Translations under genes and position numbers: made by a program
In this document: piece after piece, positions 28,301 to 42,532 of the stretch
Position numbering within the stretch: position 1 is the first letter of the stretch
Layout: the number at the start of each line of letters is the position of its first letter
Source of the DNA: Balanoglossus misakiensis
Taxonomy: Eukaryota > Hemichordata
Reading direction: 5' to 3'
Length of the DNA stretch: 64,000 nucleotides
NCBI GenBank assembly: GCA_040954595.2
Contig: CM082589.2
Span: forward strand, 2,170,001 to 2,234,000
Notes under the pieces: generated by a model
The model's input: only the letters and a program-made list of their open reading frames with translations
What the model was told of the DNA's origin: nothing
Database searches by the model: none

Positions 28301-29408
28301 ACCGTTATCACCAGAGAAATAAATATCAGTAGTTTAAACTATTAGCGAGTCACTTTCAAAGAATAGGCGTCCTCATATAAACACGCAACAGGTTGCCCGT
28401 TAAAGCTATTTATACGTCTGGTGTTTATTTTGCGATGTCTATATTCTACAGCTGGCATTATTTGGCAATAGTTGTGGAGTAGGCAAGTAGAACCGGGTTG
28501 TTCTGAAATTCAGTGTGCCGCCTATTTAATGTACGAGGTTATGGGTACTCAAGTGCAATTATGAGTCTGCTCAGCTGCCGCACATAAGGTCACGCCAATC
28601 GACATGAAGTGGTGACGGCAAAAGTGAAAAATACTTCGAGTGGTCGAAATTGATAGCGTTGGCCATCGACCACGTTCATGGATCTTGAAACTCCCTGAGA
28701 TACTCGCATATACAGGTTTGTGTTACGACCAATGTTTATGTGAAAAAAAATATGACAAAAAACGTGACTTACCAAATGTCGCATCGATTCGGGAGATGTG
28801 GTTGGCGTCTGACCATTTGAACGGAAACTGTAGTACAACAACCAGTTAAGAGTTTATGACCATTCATGTTAGTTCTTCAAAACATCGGACTGTAAAACTT
28901 CTGTAACCCATGTGAATTACCTAGGCCAATATTAAAAGATGGCAGACAATGAAAGTCAATGAAAGTATGTCAACTTCATTTTTTTACAAAAGCAGACCAG
29001 TGCTTCCTGATAAAGACGGGAACAGTAAAACCTAACATTAGCGGTAAAGTAATAATCCCATAACAGCATGCCATATATAAATATCAACGTGCATTAAGTC
29101 ATATCTTTAATGATGTTTCATATATGAATAAAATTCTGTTTGTTGCTAAAATAGAGATCATATCCCTGATTAGCAACCTTTGATCTTTACAAAACAAACT
29201 GACATGATGTATCAGTAATGTCGAGAAATGTTGATCTTACTATTTGTAAATATACAATATTCCACTGATTTGGTACATCTACGTTTTCAGATTCGGACAT
29301 TGTTTTATGATGGAATGCCAATATCATTGCGAATGATACGAGTTAATGATATCTGCTGCGTGTATAGCTCTTCAAACATTATGTCATCAGTGAAAAAAGC
29401 AGCCTAGT

Positions 29409-29500
29409 AGTATGTATGTATGTATGTACCGGTATGTATGTGTGTATGTACCCGTACATGTACGAAATGTATTTACATGTATGACATGTACATACATGTG
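29409..29500. repeat. (TATG)n / TACATG-rich microsatellite
   Basis: TATGTATGTATGTATGTACC gives way to imperfect GTATGTGTGTATGTACCC and then ACATGTA-type palindromic words. It can form hairpins. Confidence 0.9.
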
Positions 29501-32500
29501 TTTTCACTATGTCGCTAATTCTGAAATGGTTTATTATTTATAACTCACGTTAAGTTGAAGTGTGTGTAAATAGGTGTACGTTCCCTCTTATACAGAATAT
29601 ATTCTTCCCAGCCATCACAAATGTATGCCATGCGCATCCTTGTTACCTAATAAACACTTCAGTGATTACACCATACGTTACATTTTATGAAAGTACGCCC
29701 CTGTCTGTGTTACTGAAAAGTAATTTTATATGAAGAGATTGTTTCCTAGGTTGCGTGCGGTAGCTTGATTCGTAAAAATGCAATAAAATTACTTGTATCT
29801 ACAGAACTGTACAAGTGAGAGCAACTGAAAGTATATACCCGGAATAAAAACAGACACGGTCCATCTGTCATGCTCCTGGTCATACGTGGTTGTCATTATT
29901 GCTAGAGAGATTTAGAGACACGTACAGCTTTACGATTTTAGTACGGCTATACTTGTGTTGAAGGAGATTGCACATTTGTTTTCACAATTCCTTTACGCAC
30001 ACATGAAAACTGAATCGTGATTTTTCATCAGAAATATAACCTACTAAAGTACCTTGCAAATAAAGACTTAAAATTCGATCCTGAGTTATAATATTTGGAA
30101 ACGTCGAGAACACTCTTAGAATATATTGAACACTCGCCTGGTGCACCCGGGTCGTTAGATCATTCACACTTTGGTGATTGAATCAATCATGCAACCCTAG
30201 TCTTCGCAATTAAGACTTGTTGATTCCGACAGTTATACGCTGCTGGGGTTACCGCAGCGGTTTATATACATTGAAATGTGGTCGGTAAAGTTATTATTAG
30301 CAAGCCGGCAGAAGCTGAGCAAATGTTCGAACGAAATTAAAAAGATTAAATAATGAAACCCATTCAACCCAATCTTTCCTCTAGTGCCTATCATACCACA
30401 GGACGTCATCTCTATGTTACAATACCACATATATTGATGGACCTTCGTCGTCGGTCTGAAACAAACGCGGCATATACAAACACTAACATATTGCTCATTT
30501 ATGTCTTGTCTCGTAAAAGAATAAGCCCATCTAAAGTATAATGTCATCCTGAAAGATATGCCCTCTTAAATGTTAGGCATGCAACGTTGTTTCATTTCAG
30601 TGATATGACCATTTATACAGATCTTATGCATGATGTATAGCTAATTGATCTGGTCGTCATGTGATTAATGCGCAGATTAGACTTTTGTGCTTTAATGAAT
30701 ACAAACTGAGCATACGTTATTGGTTACTCGCGGAAGATAGCAGGGATTGATGACTTCTGAACTTTCAAATTATCTATCCATCGTTAAAGTGCTCTTTGGT
30801 TATGTGGATAAGATGCCGTTTCCATGAGTTGCTGGAGTACCGTAGTTGATAGAAACGTAAAACATCCCCCGCGACCAAATTAAGCTACATTGTACTTTGG
30901 GCATAGCTACATTTCTGTGATATACAGGAAGGTCCTGAGAAGAATTTAAAAAGTTGTAACAAGAATACGTGTGTCTTACAGAGCCAGATAGTATGCTGAG
31001 ATCTATAACCATCAACACCAGTTTCACATTGCATGTTGCAATTCAAATTCATTACACCTAGACAGGTGTTTAGTGCCTCCTAAGATGGTTTATTTGTAAT
31101 CTATACCCTTGAGTAAATCTGACAGATTGTGAGCGTCGACAGTGTGTGAATACTCGCCTTATTTTTGTACTGACAATATACTCTTCAATTAAGTATTCCG
31201 TATCGGATAACGTAAACGATTTTTCGTGTAAAGAAAGGCAGTATTGTCCTTGAAGCCACAGGTATCTGAATACGTGTGTATGTACGTCGTTTCAATCAAA
31301 GCAATATTTCATTGCCCTTCTTTCTCTCCAGTATAAGGGGGACACTTTCAAACAGAACTAAGAATCGGCTACATCAGCAAAATCGTTACTAAGGCACATC
31401 ATGTATCTTCATATAACCTTAATGACTTGCATTCACTTGAAATAGAATGACGACAGACTAGGGGTAACAGATGAGCTGACCTGGCTTAACCATTGACTCC
31501 TATAACAGTAAATGATATCAATTACAAAACAGATTACCTATATCTCTCTGGCGTCGAGTTATGCCAACACTTTAGTGGTTTGGACGTGAAATCCTCATCA
31601 GCTTCATTACGCCACCCGCATAAACACTAGGCAGGTTCTTCGGGCGTGTATCGGTTAAAACTCGAATCAACCGAGACGTCCCAGATAATTACCAGTAAAT
31701 GGATTTCGATCAATTTTCCTGCCGAAGACGACTGTCTTATACGTGCGTCTTGCTTCCTTCGGGCTTCTCCGCGCATCGCTCCCATTAGCAGGGCAATTTG
31801 ACGAGGATTCGCCACAGCAAACACAATGGAATGATGAAAAGCCAATTTGTTTCTTTTAATGTCAATGATTGCCCCGGGACAGGATTTTCATTATCTCGTT
31901 ATCTTTACTGTGTCAGTCAATGTTTGATGAATTGAGCGGCGTCGCCCGAATTCAAATGGGGGTGTGTGCCACGGACGGCTCGTCTCAGCTGCTTCTGCAC
32001 CCGATTCATTTTTGCAATAATGTTGAAAGCTTTCCAATCGACCAAAAGGCTAAAGGCAAATGCTTTGATTTATTTTAAATGGCACGCATGGCAAGATTAT
32101 CGACACTTTCTATCTGCTGTATATTATATATATTTCTATTCAGTTTTCATTGTAGTTGTGTGAATTAGCAAGTATATATGATGCACAATGATGATAAGAC
32201 AAAATGAATAATTAATGATTGACTATTTGGTAAGTACGTAGCATGAATTGGCCTGAAATTTAGTTTCACGTGTAATTTGAAGTAGATTGTACTCAGGGAG
32301 ACGTCATGGTCAGTAAAGGTGGAATAATGCCCGTCAGTGACAACTCTGTGTTTATTATGGACTTGCATGTTCCGTACAGTGTACACTAGCAATCATTGTA
32401 TGACCATTCCCCATCTTGCTATTGAAGTAAAAGATACGACAATCCGTTTGCTCCGATGGAACATAAGGATGAGCTGTAAACATTGGGGGCGCTATAACAC

Positions 32501-35500
32501 ATGTCAGTGTATTGTTTCTTGTTCCCTTACGATCAAGGCGGTCAATGGCTTGAAACAAGCATTATTAACGTTCAATGAACATGATACCTTTTAAAAATAA
32601 AATATAAATTGTGATCACGTTTGAAGTTTCAATAAAATATCGAATAATGGATCTGTTTCTGTTTAACAGCTCCGCAATCACCCTTAAACGCTCCGAGCAC
32701 ATAAATTTACTGCCGCAATTATTTGTCTTCAACTTTGTGATATCGCGCTCTTGTTTATTTGGTGAAATTAAAGTCAATTTTTGCATACGCAGTGTTCGAG
32801 TTATCGGCATTGGGGTGTACATTAATCGCAGTGTGGATTTTCTTGTAGTTGATTGTTTCATTGTCCATAAAAACTGCACTGTTATCCATCGCAATAAAGA
32901 GTTTAAAAATACCACCATAGATTAATAAAGAACAAAATAGTAAGAAGAATGACTCGAGCAAGCGATGAGTTCTATTACCTTTCTAGCTATAAATCACTCT
33001 GACAAGTTATCTCCCATGTGTGTTGAAGTAATTTGAATGATGGCGTATATATCCACACATAGCTAATTAATTAAAAGAATACAATGAGGGTACACAGAAC
33101 ATCCAAAATTGTCTCGCAAAGTATAATTAACCTTAAACTACAATGTATGGTCTGACTACATGGGTACATGATGTATATCTATAGTCTTAGCTCAATTCAC
33201 TTAAACATTTTAATTAGCCCAACACCGCACGTTGGTAGTCATATCAGTTACTGTGTGTATGCACGATTCGACCTCTGACCTATCGTATGTGGGCAAGCTG
33301 CGAGGAAAACAGTGCGCAGATCCATTCAACCCAGTTGGTTCAATAGCTGACTTAAAGATGTTGTAAATCCTGAGCACGTCCTCCCTACAAGACAGGAGTT
33401 CTATCCAACATGCACACGTTCACACTAACAACCAGTACATTGTCCAAATGCTAAATAGAATCATCGAAAATGAAGTCTTTATAGGACAGGGGCTGTAATT
33501 TGTGCGCAATACAATATTTACCCGTACAGGTAAAGCCAGACACTTGTTGATTAGGTTGGTCTTAAAATATCTGCTTTGGTTCGCCTGTTCTTAATAGTTT
33601 AGAATAAAAACAAATAAGATTATCTCGAATATCATTTACTTAATCAATTTACGCTGTCACGTCCATCTGTTTACGACAGCCACTTTAAAATGTGCAGCAT
33701 GTGGTTATAAAACTGCTCATTATGTTTTGAACCAACTATGCAACCATCCAACAGTAACTTTTATGCCCTAACTACAGAAAATTTAATTGTACACAAATTT
33801 TTGCGGTTCCAATATCGGCTTCCATGGAAACCATTTTTTTCTCAAAGCTTCAACATCATAATAAGAATATCAAACACGTATCGTATCAAACGTCTTTTAA
33901 TGGGCCAACTTTAATTTTAAATTTACAGAAGCCGAGACTATATGAATGTGCAAATTTTAAAAAAAGCTACCTGCTTTCGCTGGTGGATAATACTGTAGAC
34001 CTACCTCCAGACTCGAACATAGACTAATAAAACCTTTTAGCGTAATTGAATTCACGACACCTTATATTCGTCATTACTGCCATAATGACAAACAACCGCG
34101 AACAGAATTGCTTCGAATATTCACCCAGCGGTAACAATATCAACAGCGATTACTGAACCAGCTTTTCGCTCCGTGACACAGCCTATACTTTTATATGGCA
34201 GCACTAAATTAAGTAACAAGTGAATGCAGCAGACAACTGAATCAGAAAAACACTTACTTTTTTTCTGCAGTCAGACGTGTATATGCACTAGGCGTGTATG
34301 TACCTTTTCCATTAAAGGTAATCTTCACAAACGCCGAAAGATGGTTACGATATATAGCAGGAAGGGGGATAAGCCTAACTGGGAGTCTATTGGGATCATC
34401 CCACACTTTCTTCTCCTTTCGGCGGACACAAACGCACATTCACAGCTCACTGGTGTTACCAGGGCGATGGGAAACGTTATCAACGATTTCTGAGAAACAC
34501 GTGACCCGGATGCCCGATCTACGCTTTCTACCCCTCTATACGAAGCACTGTCTGGTCAGGCTTCATTCAGCTGAATGCCGACTGATGGCGGCGATTGCAC
34601 CAGTGCCCCCCAGGGTTAGCTATAATTAAGAACTCAAAGGTGATTTATGACGGGAGAATGACCCTCGCGGGTGAAATATTGTCTGCTCATTCTAACAGGC
34701 GTAAAATAACCACCAGCAGTGAGTTCCTATTACAAATGCATCGATTGTTTAAAGAAATGTGGTGTCCAGCATCGCAGCGTTACGTTGGGTATCATATAAT
34801 ATAAATATTGTTCTCGATACATACAGTTTCTCAAACATATTAGCAGCATACATGTAGGTCTTTGGCAATATTCACTACTTTAATCTGTTACTGGTAATTA
34901 TTCCGGTCATCAAATTCTTGAATTTTTTTGGCACACGTTCCATCAACATTTGATCAAATTTTCACGAGATCAGTTTGTCTACAGTTTGCTTTATATGTCC
35001 ATAAATTGAATTATAGGGTGACACATGAAATGACCCTTTCAGGAAATTAAATGCTCTTCTATAGCATTGATGTTGGCTGATGAACCGCTCCCTATTATAA
35101 AATTATGTCACTAAAATTAAAAGATATTATCGTGTTAATAAACTGTATTGCGGTCTTATTGATATTTACTCCTAACGGACATTGACTGCACCATCTGTCT
35201 GTCTACCAGCCTGCTGACTCAGAAGTCAAGAACCACCACCGGCTGACTACAACAGAAAAAAAATGACCTTCACTTTTGTGATAATCTGTCTTGATGTCAA
35301 GTTCTATCAAAAGTTGCATTTACTAATGGTTAATGTGGACCTCCTCAGATCACGCGGAATCAATTAATTATCATTACCTTGAACATCACTGTGTGATGTG
35401 CGCTTCGTCTCTAAGTAATTGGGAGAATAATCACATGTGGTACAGTTGGTCAAGTTTCCTGATTCATTATTGTTAATTACGGTATTCTTGAAAAGCCAAG

Positions 35501-36242
35501 TTGACTGCTAAATTAATGTAATAAGGGCGAAATGCGTCTCCTTCGATCAGACTTCGCTGTCACGTTTGTTTGTACGTAACTTCCAATGGATCATCTCCGC
35601 ATGGGACTCTTTTTTTTTCAAATGTACACTTCACGAAGGTCCAAATTAAATATGGAATAATGATCAGTCATGTGGCGACATGTCGATCGCAGCGGATGCC
35701 TAGAGTCAGTGAACTCTGCTTAAATGCGAGAGAAAATGTCAAAACTCTAACGTCCATTGACTGATCATAGTGGCCAAGGCGTGCACATTTATGCCAGAAA
35801 TTATTATCCTTGCGTTTTTAAGTTTGACAGAAATGTGTTGAAATACATCCTAGAAATGGCCCCACACATGTGGACGTACTTTGTAATCGGTGATGTCAGG
35901 TAGATGACGTCCCTTATATTTATCTATGATTCACACAAATGCTTCTAATTGTCAGAAATACAGAAATAATTATTGGCGAGAATTTACCAACCAGAAATAA
36001 TACGCAGAACCATTTTTAAAGTGTCGTCGATCACTTTAAGAGACTTTGACTGACAGTGGCGTTTAAAATGGCTCCCATGGGGCGCGTAATTCGCTATAGT
36101 CATACCACAATGGGGACGAACAAATTGAAAAGATGTGTCAGTTCACATGCAAAGTTATTGGCTTAATTTGAAATAAAAATACACTCGAACGTTCCTTTGC
36201 GATGGTCATTGTTTAGATTTGCATCTGTTTGGTGCCACTTAA

Positions 36243-36254
36243 CCCTGTGCTGTC
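36243..36254 (+). repeat. Left terminal inverted repeat of the piggyBac-like element
   Basis: CCCTGTGCTGTC follows TTAA directly. It pairs with the right end at 9 of 12 positions. Confidence 0.75.
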
Positions 36255-36614
36255 TACAGCGCCCTCAGATGTCCCATACGGGAGAAACCACAGCGTCTGT
36301 ACACGTCCGATGATTCCAGAACATCGGGCGATTCAAAAAGTGTGGGATACGTAACGGTTTCTTGTGAAATACGTGTTATCTTTTTCTAATGACGTATTAA
36401 ACATATGATAGGCTCTCATTTCCCGCCAAGAAAATATCATGTGACCATTTGACCTTTTGCCGTTATCAGCGATTTAATCTCAAGGGACGCTACAGGATGC
36501 TGCCGATTATTTTTAGTTAATTTATTCACGACATTTGTTGACAGAACTGACTTGACCTACCTCGAATTTTGTGAGAAAAATTGTGGCATATGCCGAAATA
36601 ATTTGATTTTTCTT

Positions 36615-37400
36615 AAGGATGACGATTAGGAAGAATTTTTAGGACTAAAAAATGTTGAAACTGCTAGCGATTTTGATGAACATGAACGGGAATGGGAAGT
36701 TTTGAATTTTGAGGCTGCGGCCGTTGAACTTTCACCGGAAGCACCGGGCGACTTGCGCAACGTTCGTTGGTAATATCGGAGATTTAATTTTATTAAATTA
36801 TCACTGTTTTTTTCGGAATCTGGTCCTAACCATTGTTTGGAAATAGGTACCCATTTTTTGGCAGTTGATTGCCCAGAATTTTATGAAGCATCTTGCCAAC
36901 GAGATCGTGCTACACAATGTCAACAAGTCCACGCTGCTGACTCGAATCTAAAATCAAGGCTGATGAAATATACGGGAGTTTTAATATTGACGTGAATATT
37001 TTTATACGTGTTCGCTGTTTTCCACACGTCAAATTAGTTCACTGGTGACAGATTTCAAGTACCAGGCATCGCTAAGATCATGCTAATGAGCAGATACAAA
37101 AAACTTTGCGAGTATTTTCCATGTAAACAACAATGACCTCGTTTTGTCCTGAGGTGACCTGATCGTGATCGCGTGTTCAAAAACCGGCCCCTGTTAGAGA
37201 TCGTTCATCTATCATTTCCAGCCAAGTTTTATGCATTTTAGGAGCTGTCCATTGATCAGGCCACGGTGTAATTCAAAGAAAACGGCCATATGATATAAAT
37301 GCCTGCAAAACCAGTCGAGTGGGAGTTCAATGCGTATGCATTGCAATGAACATAGTTGCATGTTATCAGATTGGCTACTGCTTGAGCGCGAGCAGTTCAG
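36615..37400 (+). pseudogene. piggyBac transposase pseudogene (DDE_Tnp_1_7-like), truncated
   Basis: Several conserved transposase blocks appear in order on the + strand. There is an acidic N-terminal stretch (36615-36770), then FMKHLANEIVLHN (from about 36880), corresponding to the helical segment before the catalytic core. IMLMSRYKKLCEYF (about 37077-37118) continues as HVNNND after a one-base frameshift within TTTT at 37115-37118. DRVFKNRPLLEIV (from 37167), ELSIDQATV (37242-37268, holding the first catalytic Asp), MPAKPVEWEFNAYAL and GYCL (about 37373) follow. In-frame stops lie at 36627, 36771, 36949, 37239, 37269, 37296 and 37347. The blocks carrying the second and third catalytic Asp and the Cys-rich C-terminal domain are not seen before the right end, so an internal deletion is likely. 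No function remains. Confidence 0.85.
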
Positions 37401-37808
37401 CTGACTGGCAACTGACATAAAGCCATGTTACAACACAGAAGTGTAAAAGGGATAACAAAAACTATAATAAATAGTATAAATAAGACAACCAGACTCTATA
37501 TTTTGTTCATGTTGATTCCAAGACAAACTGTAGTTGCTGAACAAAAAAAATAAAATTTTCTCTAAACCGTGTTCAAGAATATTCAGTAAGGTCAAATGTA
37601 GTGGAATTTTTATATTTTCATAATCATTTTAGCATCATTTGAGAGCCCATTTTTTTAGCTTTCATATGGAAATATGTTGCTATAGTCAATTTTTAGCTCA
37701 ATTTTGGTTATATTGAAGAAAAGAAAACACTGTCAGTCATTGAATAATATTTTCTAATTTGAGTGGAAAGTTCTGGTCTCCACTGTGCATTGTTATGCAA
37801 ATGAGCTG

Positions 37809-37820
37809 GGCTGCATAGGG
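37809..37820 (-). repeat. Right terminal inverted repeat of the piggyBac-like element
   Basis: GGCTGCATAGGG directly precedes TTAA. Its reverse complement CCCTATGCAGCC matches the left end. Confidence 0.75.
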
Positions 37821-37824
37821 TTAA

Positions 37825-40800
37825 GGAGTCTTTCATATGTCAATTTAAGACAGTTTCCGCGCGCAAAAAAAACCTGAAACATTCTGACGTGTGCAGCCTG
37901 CTTTCCTAGGCAGTCTTTGGAAATTTAGCTCGTCGATTTAAAAGGCCAGAGGAGTCATTGAGTGTTCTCACGCGAGATTTACATTGCAAATGCCTTCTGG
38001 TTGTGTCTTAAGCTTGTCACCTGTATTCATGAATACAGTTGTATAATAATGTGCACATTCAGATTTTCTCGTGCAATGTCGCATGGCTGATTTTTTGGCA
38101 AGATCGAAACCCGCCCCTTTTCAATTAACAACGTCAGGCAAGGTCGAACTGTGGAAATTCTTGGGCGTACAGAAAACCACGTTAAAATAGGTCATGTTCA
38201 GAAGAAGTTACATGCTATTATTGTAACCACTTAACGTACACTATATGAACTTTTAAGAACTACGGCAAGCTGTATATCTGCAAACTTAAGGTAGGACGGG
38301 TTACCAAAGACACATAATTCCTTGGTCTTATTTCTGATCGAATTTATCGCTACAAAACCAAGCTAATGAGTAGATCAAAGTTATTAATTACCTGTCCATT
38401 ATTAAAAGCTAATCATGAAATGAAATGACATTGCAGCGATAAAGTATTTGGAAACGATTAATCATTTATAAGTACCTGTCAGCGTCAGAGTTTTGGTCAT
38501 AAAATATAAGGTTACCTACATGCAAAACTGTCCCACTCTGGCCATCTGACTGTCTGTCTGATGGATGGACATCTGCAAGATGTTCTAATTACTAGAAAAG
38601 AGCTATCTTTAACGCTTGCGTGGTGTTTACACTTACAGGTTTTCTGGGATTGGTAACCACCATAAGTTACAAATTACATACTACCCTCATATATCAACCA
38701 GATTGTGTTTCGTCATCCGATTATAGATAAGTACGATAATTGGACGTTGCCGCCTCAGTTGGTTGAAAATTTGCCTTTTGTCTTTCGCACACTGAAAACG
38801 CCCACAGGAAATTACGCATCAAAATCTTCGCGGATTGCACTTTATTCAACACATATTTCAATTGGAAGCTTGACGTGGATATGACTTAAATTTGTCAACG
38901 AATTTCAGGGAAAGCATATCCCGAGGGAACTTTCCCCAACATTCAGATGTTCATGACGTCATGGCATTAGTTGATACAGTCAATAACTGATTGGATTTCA
39001 TTGCGTCTTCCGGTTGCTCGGGATTGTACGTGAAGATTTTACCTATGGCACTTTTGCGCAAATTCAACCGCGAATAGCACCATCTGAAATGTCAGAATAT
39101 CAATTTCAGAGCATCGATTCATCTAGATATTAGACTATGTCTTAAAGCTCTGGTTTTGCTTGAGTGTACTGAATCGCCCCCATGTCAATGCACTTAGAAT
39201 ACAAACGTACATGAATACACCTGTATTCGCAAGCCGCGTTTTCTACACGAGTACAAGCAAACGACCTTGTGAAAATTCAGGTCAACTTCGGAGCACACGG
39301 AAAACGTATCGTCCAATAAAACAATCAGTATCAGTCACAACAGATAGACATCAAAGAGTTCAAGATATACGAGTACTTAATTATAATTGAGACCTGCATG
39401 CTGATACTACGCTTATTATAGATGCACAACATGGTATAGACCGTGGCTGTGTGGTCGCTGTTGAGTTAAATTGATGGGAGGGGTGGGGGTCTTTTCCGGA
39501 TGGTGGGGCTGGACAAAAAACCTCCAATGATTGATTACTACACGATCTGGATAAAACCATAATCATTTATATTAAAATGTGGCTTAATGTTCTTAAATGA
39601 ATCGGCAATTACCACCACCTGACTATTTTTTATTGGAATATATATTATCATTGCATCCTGTGATATAGAGATATGGGTTATTTCGCCTGGTTGTGTTGAC
39701 ATTAAATGTTCTATATTTAGACGTCTCCACATACAATTGAGACTGAGTAAACGCTCATGTTTATAGTCGAGAACATCGCGATTAAAGTGATACAAACAAT
39801 AAATTTGATACCAATGATTATGACTTAAACATTAATCTGTATCTTCCGTCGTATAAATTGTGATCTTATGAGTGTGTTACTGTACAATATAGTGTCTATA
39901 AGCTCTTAATCTGACAAAACGAATATGAGATTTTAATATATTTTATATTAATAACATCGGGTCTTTGATGTTTTGGCAGCCTCTTTTCCTATCCTAAAAT
40001 ATTTATATATAATAACGCACACTAACTTAAGAGAGGTCGCGCATTTGGTAGGTAGGTATATTTACGGGCTTTTAGTAATTTTAGTAATATCGTGATGTTC
40101 GTGGGCGGGAATATCCTTATAAGAAATGTAGGAGGCTAAATCATATTAGAAAACGTCGAAAGGAAATTTGACGTTTTCAGTGAAAGCAAACTGATGTCAC
40201 ATGTGTCATGTTGTTTGATCCAATTAATCACATTTCATTCTTTGAAAACATCAACAATTGAAACATTATAGTCCTATGACCCACTTGTTGAATGCACGTT
40301 TTGGTATCGCTTTGAGACAAGCTCTTTAGATAATGTGCTATGGACATATTTCACATAGCACCAGCATGACTTTATATTGTTCTATGCAGCATATGATCAG
40401 AGAAGATGGATGACGCATGCAGTTGGATATTTAAAACATCTACTTTAACACAAAGTCAACAACATGATCAAGTGATCTATACATTTGCTGTCAGTGTACA
40501 CAACATATACAATTCAAAGACGCGTGATTCAAATAGATAACAGGGAAAGGCAAAAAGCCCCATACGTGTATGTAGCTGTTGAAAAGTCCCACGATTGATG
40601 GACAAATCCAGCCACAGATGGTTCCCTGCTTTTAGCGCAGAGGAGCAGATATCCATCATCCGATAGAAACTGTGAGAGCAATTGATGCAATCACCCTATC
40701 TCGCTGATGGTGCATGCATGCATTGTCTCTTCAATCAAACATGCCACCAGTTGTGTATGAAACGCTCTTACGGTTTCGACACAGCATGACTGACATTTTG

Positions 40801-41986
40801 AAATTGTTGTTTTAATTGTTGTCGATTCCCTGATGGCAATTAAAATAACAGTGACAATATTTAATGTACGAACATCAATTTTGTAGTTTGTCAAACGACT
40901 TCCTTCGTATCGACGAGCAGTATAATTTGCTTCCGGAGTGGAGTGCCTTCATGCCAATGTAAAGGACAAATAAACCCCATAAAATACTTTATGATTGCAC
41001 ACTTGACTTGCTCTGTTGAGATGTCACATCGAATAAAGCCAGGAATGTAAGAAATGTAAGTGCACATCACATCAAACTGTCACCTGTGCTTTCCAAACAA
41101 CTCGTTCGTTTCACACCCTAATATCTGTTTCCGTAAGGAGTTTATCTCAGTCCATTTCACAATGCGTCGTGATGCTTTTTTAAAAATACAGAAAACTAGT
41201 AATGCGATACGCAAGGAAAGAGTGCCAGATTATCTCCTTTTGCAAAATACTGTGTATGTAAACATACAATTATATGAAGTAAACGCGGAGCTCATTGAAA
41301 AGAAAGTTACCCATGGCAATTGAGTATGAAATTGATGTCATATTTGACAGGATGTATAGTTTGTCTAAAGCATTTTTGTTTTCTCTCAAATGTTTCACTT
41401 CACACTAGCAGAAGTACATGTACACTGTATGTCCTCTTTGGCTAATAGTTTGGCGAACCTTTCCTCAGTCTATTTGAAACACACAGTGCTCCACACGCGG
41501 AGCTTTTATAAATTCATGGCCGCGGGATGCCCTCAACAAAGACATATATTACAATCCAGATCACTTCACGCGTATGTCTCCATCACGGAACAATTTTAAA
41601 ACGCATTAAGGACGCGTGCTGGCTAGCAGCGTTCAATTTGTAGAGCTCCACGCACTGATTAAATCCAGGAGCATGCATGTACACTTGGAATTTACACATT
41701 TATGTGTTTGCAGATGGACAGTGAAGCAAATTCAATAATTGCTCCATTGAACCTCTGGTGATTGTCATTATTAACCGTGCAATTCTTCTGGCAAAGGGCA
41801 ACATCTCCTTACCGACCGACTTCAGCTCAGTCTATAGGCGGAGCGTAAAGTCGTTGTAAAACGCACAAGGCAGTGTATGTTTTCTGTGTTAAATAAGTAG
41901 TTTTCCTACTACTAAAGTAATCACACCCGTAGAAAAATCATAAAAAATAGAATTTACTCCCCAGACAAAAATATGCCCATAGGAAA
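37825..41986. other. No gene seen
   Basis: AT-rich, with short ORFs only and no recognisable repeats. Confidence 0.6.
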
Positions 41987-42188
41987 TACTGTAAAACACT
42001 TTTTTTTCGCGAGTCAAAATTTTCGCGATATCGAGAGAGGCCACTGTTACGCAAGTATTAATTTTCACGTTTTCACACATTGTTCTTTCACAACTATATG
42101 TACGCTAGTCTTTATTGTCGCGTTTTTTTGGCTCTCGCGCATTTAGCGTAAATTTAATACTCACAAAAATAAAGTGTTTTACAGTATT
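41987..42188. mobile_element. MITE with TA target site and 14+ bp inverted ends (copy 1)
   Basis: This 202-bp segment is bounded by TA dinucleotides. It begins CTGTAAAACACTTT and ends AAAGTGTTTTACAG, a perfect 14-bp inverted repeat that continues imperfectly as a T-rich/A-rich pair. The interior carries TTTTCGCGA-type words and CACTGTTACGC...ATTAATTTTCACGTT. There is no open reading frame. TA flanks and size suggest a non-autonomous Tc1/mariner-like or similar element, but the parent family is not identifiable here. A diverged second copy lies about 0.9 kb to the right. Confidence 0.8.
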
Positions 42189-42532
42189 CACACGCAATAA
42201 TCAGTCACAAACTGATCTGCGTTTCAACCAATGAAAGTTCTATACAAATTGCTGTCAGCCCAAGGTGATGTGTCATTTTGATTCGGTACGGTGATCCTGG
42301 GAGTCGCGGCCACGCATTTACTTTTACGAAGGCAAATCTGTATACCCAATTATGCCAATATATACATAATACAGAAAATAACTTTTGTTATCAAATGAAT
42401 AACTTTTACGCATTTCATGGGACTGTTTGTTTGCAAGAAATTTAAAACGAAATGAAGAATTTTACAGAAAGCGGCTCCACAAAGATCGGGCAATGACACG
42501 TCACCTTGATTATAAATAAGACAGCGTCTTAC

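Larger units (their letters stand above)
7470..36238. other. Long gene-poor stretch
   Basis: Apart from the low-support ORFs at 12915 and 20250 and the simple repeats listed, I see no gene, RNA or intact transposon. A 57-codon hydrophilic open stretch at 10870-11040 (DEGSESREMSRNDS...) and a slightly CpG-richer block at 15.9-16.3 kb are the only compositional departures. It may include introns or regulatory DNA of genes outside the window. Confidence 0.5.
36239..37824 (+). mobile_element. Degraded piggyBac-like DNA transposon with both ends and TTAA target sites
   Basis: The element runs from a TTAA at 36239-36242 to a TTAA at 37821-37824. It starts CCCTGTGCTGTC and ends, as reverse complement, CCCTATGCAGCC, a terminal inverted repeat matching at 9 of 12 positions. 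TTAA target duplication and CCC-initiated termini are hallmarks of the piggyBac superfamily. The interior carries transposase remnants in the same orientation (separate entry), which independently confirms the family. At about 1.58 kb it is shorter than usual autonomous copies (roughly 2.3-3 kb), and the part coding for the C-terminal half of the transposase appears deleted. It is dead by itself. Confidence 0.85.

Noticed and set aside
30790-30812. miR-9-like word TCTTTGGTTAT
   Set aside because: The match stops after 11 bases and no hairpin partner is visible.
32565-32925. Opposed 117- and 104-codon ORFs
   Set aside because: Both strands are open over the same AT-rich bases with no recognisable motif, which points to composition rather than genes.
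34256-34629. Overlapping ORFs on both strands at 34.3-34.6 kb
   Set aside because: Short, with no domain, splice signals or CpG context. They are best explained as chance open frames.
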